Source of the DNA: JAHQVI01 sp050330195
GTDB taxonomy: Bacteria > Pseudomonadota > Alphaproteobacteria > Rhizobiales > Rhodomicrobiaceae
Reading direction: 5' to 3'
Assembly (NCBI GenBank): GCA_050330195.1
Contig: JBHJOB010000032.1
Span: 1 to 64,000 of the forward strand
Length of the DNA stretch: 64,000 nucleotides
A program made the position numbers and the translations under genes. The notes under the pieces were generated by a model. The model saw only the letters and a list, made by a program, of their open reading frames with translations. It did not search any database and had not been told where the DNA came from. Below, piece by piece: positions 61,268 through 64,000 of this stretch (position 1 is the stretch's first letter; each line of letters begins with the position of its first letter).

Positions 61268-62081
61268 CTACGCCCGCTTTCCTCCATAATCCGTCCGCCC
61301 GCCCGCGATCATCCCGGCATCGACGACGAGATCGTGGCAGTTGACGAAGGCTCCTTCGTCACTCGCCAGAAACAGCGCGGCATTGGCGATGTCGCGGGGA
61401 TGACCGGACCGCAATGCAGGCGTAGCGTTCGCGAGGTTGCCGGTCAGCTTGCGCATCTTGGCCTCGTTATGCGCTGGTTCGAGGGAGCGTGCGGCTTCCG
61501 ATCCGCCGTAGAAGATGGGGGTGGCGATGCCGCCGGGCGAAATCGCGTTCACGGTAATCCCGTGCGCCGCCAGTTCGATCCCCGCCATGCGCGTTATGTG
61601 TGCAACGGCGGCTTTGGCGGCGCTGTAGAGATATTGGCCCATGTCGGTCCGCAATCCGGCAATGCTGGCATTGTTGATGATGCGTCCACGGCCTTTCGCT
61701 TTCATGTGCGGGACCGCGTGCTTCATGCCGAAGACCACGCTGCCGAGCAGCAGATCCATGCCGTTGCGGAAATCTTCCGTGGTTATGTCCTCGATGCCGC
61801 CCTTCGTCGGTCCGCCCGCATTATTGAACAGGATATCCAGCCCGCCAAAAGCGGCGACGGTCTCGTCAACCGCCCGGCTGATCTCGTCCTCGTGCATGAC
61901 GTCGGCCTGAATGAAGCGCGCACGGTCGCCATGCCGGTTGGCGATCTCCTGTCCTCGCCCCGCATCGCGGCCGACAATGGCGACGAACGCTCCTTGCTCA
62001 GCTCAGATCGACCGTCGCCTCGCCAATGCCGCTGGTGCCGCCCGTAATGAGCGCGACTCGATCCTGAAGCCTCTTTCCCAT
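61268..62081 (-). pseudogene. Short-chain dehydrogenase/reductase, frameshifted near the N-terminus
   Basis: From ATG 62081 (GGAGGA upstream) the frame reads MGKRLQDRVALITGGTSGIG EATVDLS and stops at TGA 62000-61998. The rest of an SDR continues in another frame (AEQGAFVAIVGRDAGRGQE, then FNNAGGPT, the YSAAK catalytic motif and NAISPGGIATP). The join is consistent with loss of 2 nt or gain of 1 nt near 62001-62004. The downstream open frame from ATG 61897 alone lacks the cofactor-binding motif. A sequence error would explain it equally well. Confidence 0.82.
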
Positions 62082-62131
62082 TTTCGCATTCCTCCCGCTT
62101 GATGTCCGCTGTCTGTCGTCCATCATAACCG

Positions 62132-63418
62132 TCACGTCCCGGTCTCGGCCAGACAGTTGTCGTCCAGATCGCGCGCATTGTTGAGGCCCGACAGCGCCAG
62201 CGTGAGATCGAACTCAGCGACAAGATTGCGGATGACCTCGCGCACGCCGTCTTCGCCCGCAATCGCCAGCCCGTAGACATAGGGCCGACCCAGCAGCACG
62301 GCCTTCGCCCCCAGCGCCAGCGCTACGGCGACGTCGCGTCCGGACCGGATGCCGGAATCCAGCAGCACCGGCATGTCGCCCGCCTCGCGCACGATCCCCG
62401 GCAGCGCATCGAGCGCCGCAATCTCGCCATCGACCTGACGCCCGCCATGATTGGAGACCACCAGCCCGTCCACGCCATGTTCCCGCGCGAGCCGTGCGTC
62501 CTCCGGATGGCGCACGCCTTTGAGAACGATCGGCAGCCTGGTCATTTCGCGCAGCCGGGCAATATCGGTCCATGTGATGTCGAGGCGCGAATAGGTGGCC
62601 GTGAAATAGGCGGCGGCGCAGCGGATGCGTCCCATGGGCAGGCCGAACTGGCGGCCCTTGCGGCGATGGCTGAGCGCCGTGGAAACGAGCCCGGCGACGC
62701 CCTTCGGCTTGAAGTCCGTCTGCGGCGGCACATCGGGAATCTTGGCGCGAAAAATTGGATCGCTGAGATATTGCGCCAGCCCCATGCCGCGCGCGAAGGG
62801 TAGATAGGCAAGGTCGAGGTCGCGCGGACGCCAGCCCAGCAGCGTCGTGTCGAGCGTGACGACAATCGCCTCGCAGCCGCAATTTTCTGCCCGCTTGAGA
62901 AGTGAGGCGACGAATTCGTCGTCGCTCGACCAGTAAAGCTGAAACCAGCGCGGCGCATCGCCCATGACTTTCGCACAGGCCTCCATCGGCTCGGAGGCCT
63001 GATTGGAGAAGATGTAGCCGGTATTCTCGGCAGCGGCCGCGCGCGCGACGGCCAGGTCGGCTTGCTTGTGCACCAGTTCGAGCACGCCGACAGGGGCAAG
63101 CAGAATCGGCGCGGCGTGGCGGCGTCCGAACAGCGTTACCGACAGATCCCGCCGCTCAACGTTGCGCAGCACGCGCGGCACGATCCGGCGCTTGTCGAAA
63201 GCGGCACGATTGGCGCGTATCGTGGATTCGGTTCCAGCGCCGCCAACGATATAGGCCGCCGCTCGCGGGCTCATCCGCCGGATCGCCTCGGCCTCAAGCG
63301 CTTCCGGCGCCACGGGCACGCGCGGCCTCGCCCCGCCGACACCGGCTATGAAGATTTCCGTCTGCCGGTAACGGCCCGGCCCCATCGCCGTCCTGGCGCG
63401 GCTTGTGCTCTCGTTCAC
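62132..63418 (-). CDS. FMN-dependent alpha-hydroxy-acid dehydrogenase (LldD / lactate 2-monooxygenase-like)
   Basis: A 428-aa TIM-barrel flavoenzyme oxidising an L-2-hydroxy acid. Landmarks are PILLAPVGVLELVHKQADLA, the FMN site region WFQLYWSSDD, the catalytic block VSNHGGRQVDGEIAALDAL and LLDSGIRSGRDVAVALALGA. The length and the central insertion resemble lactate 2-monooxygenase more than short LldD. The substrate is unproven. Confidence 0.88.
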   Translation of the reverse strand: MNESTSRARTAMGPGRYRQTEIFIAGVGGARPRVPVAPEALEAEAIRRMSPRAAAYIVGGAGTESTIRANRAAFDKRRIVPRVLRNVERRDLSVTLFGRRHAAPILLAPVGVLELVHKQADLAVARAAAAENTGYIFSNQASEPMEACAKVMGDAPRWFQLYWSSDDEFVASLLKRAENCGCEAIVVTLDTTLLGWRPRDLDLAYLPFARGMGLAQYLSDPIFRAKIPDVPPQTDFKPKGVAGLVSTALSHRRKGRQFGLPMGRIRCAAAYFTATYSRLDITWTDIARLREMTRLPIVLKGVRHPEDARLAREHGVDGLVVSNHGGRQVDGEIAALDALPGIVREAGDMPVLLDSGIRSGRDVAVALALGAKAVLLGRPYVYGLAIAGEDGVREVIRNLVAEFDLTLALSGLNNARDLDDNCLAETGT

Positions 63419-63586
63419 GCCTGATCCCCCTCATCTTCTCTCTGTTCATGTCATACCACAGCAACGATTTCCGGGGGAGGCGGGGCGCGGCGACACCGGT
63501 CGCAAGTTGTTTCCGCCGTGGGGAAACTATTGGCGTACGGGATCTCCATCCTATATAGCCATCTGATCGCTGAAACGGGTGGAATC

Positions 63587-64000
63587 ATGAAGACCCTGCG
63601 CCATATCTTCGACCGGAATCGCGAATGGGCCGCACAACGCCACGAGGCGGACCCGGAATATTTTACGCGCCTGATGAACCTGCAAAACCCGGAGTTCCTC
63701 TGGATCGGCTGCGCCGACAGCCGCGTTCCGGCCAATGTGATTACGGGGCTGGAGCCGGGCGAGGTCTTTGTGCACCGGAATGTGGCGAATATCGTCAGCG
63801 CCTCGGACATGAACTGCATGTCGGTGCTGCAATACGCCATCGAGCATCTGAATGTGCGGCACATCATCGTCTGTGGGCATTATGGCTGCGGCGGCGTGCG
63901 CGCGGCGCTCGATGAGCCGGACAATGGCCTCGTGGATTACTGGCTGGAGCCGGTGCGTTCACTGGCGCGGGAGCACCGGGAAGATCTCGCAGCGCTGAAA
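63587..64000 (+). CDS. Beta-carbonic anhydrase (C-terminus cut by window edge)
   Basis: Zn enzyme interconverting CO2 and bicarbonate. The 138 visible codons from ATG 63587 contain all beta-class residues: Cys42, Asp44 and Arg46 (GCADSRVP), His98 and Cys101 (VCGHYGCGG). The N-terminus MKTLRHIFDRNREWAAQRH resembles E. coli Can. It diverges from lldD across 168 bp, which also holds the promoters. Confidence 0.95.
   Translation, partial: MKTLRHIFDRNREWAAQRHEADPEYFTRLMNLQNPEFLWIGCADSRVPANVITGLEPGEVFVHRNVANIVSASDMNCMSVLQYAIEHLNVRHIIVCGHYGCGGVRAALDEPDNGLVDYWLEPVRSLAREHREDLAALK

Overview
The window is GC-rich, densely coding bacterial DNA dominated by a photosynthesis gene cluster (PGC) of a purple alphaproteobacterium. 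Evidence includes type-II reaction-centre genes pufL and pufM, LH1 genes pufB and pufA, the full bchX/Y/Z chlorin-reductase set, a PpsR/CrtJ repressor with its cobalamin-binding antirepressor AerR/PpaA, and spirilloxanthin/spheroidene-type carotenoid genes crtC, crtD and crtF. A tetrahaem PufC, adjacent rhizobial-type aapJQMP, livKHMGF and dppABCDF transporters and a two-arm palindromic intergenic repeat suggest a Hyphomicrobiales/Rhodobiaceae-like organism. That assignment is inference.

Layout. 1-6.9 kb (minus): bchF-bchN-bchB-bchH, with bchH running off the left edge. 7.2-9.6 kb (plus): aerR/ppaA then ppsR. 9.7-17.7 kb (plus): bchG, a BCH2/PucC-type MFS protein, bchP, tspO, an 86-aa membrane protein, bchI, bchD, bchO. 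17.7-19.2 kb: a DUF3422 protein and an unlisted 52-aa single-span protein, convergent with crtC and crtD (minus, 19.2-21.6 kb). 21.7-28.4 kb (plus): crtF, bchC, bchX, bchY, bchZ, with a repeat-bearing insertion between bchY and bchZ. 28.4-32.2 kb: pufQ-B-A-L-M-C ending in a strong terminator. 32.3-33.9 kb: a membrane-anchored CBS protein and an asparaginase. 33.9-45.7 kb: a cobalamin region, with cobT-cobS-cobU (minus) diverging from a B12-riboswitch-controlled hupE-cobW-DUF1289-cobN-PTP-like-cobO-cobQ operon (plus). 45.7-51.3 kb: dppABCDF (minus). 51.6-55.9 kb: aapJQMP. 56.0-61.1 kb: livKHMGF. 61.1-64.0 kb: a second repeat copy, a frameshifted SDR gene, an lldD-type gene and a truncated beta-carbonic anhydrase.

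How it works together. The bch genes cover Mg insertion (bchH/I/D), protochlorophyllide reduction (bchN/B), C3 hydration and oxidation (bchF/C), chlorin reduction (bchX/Y/Z) and tail addition and reduction (bchG/P). puf supplies LH1 and the reaction-centre core. PpsR operators (TGT-N12-ACA) occur as 7-8 bp spaced pairs at bchF/aerR, crtD/crtF and bchC, and singly at bchG, so ppsR and aerR probably control the cluster. AerR needs cobalamin, which the adjacent riboswitch-controlled cob genes help make. puhA, bchL, bchM, crtE, crtI and crtB are not seen; some presumably lie left of the window.

The most unusual points are: an in-frame amber codon in the aerR leader; a dnaX-type slippery heptamer at the crtD-crtC overlap; a repeat insertion that duplicated the bchZ start and kept stop/start coupling; a Cys-to-Ser phosphatase-like protein in the cob operon; and a PpsR that apparently lacks one of the two classical redox cysteines.
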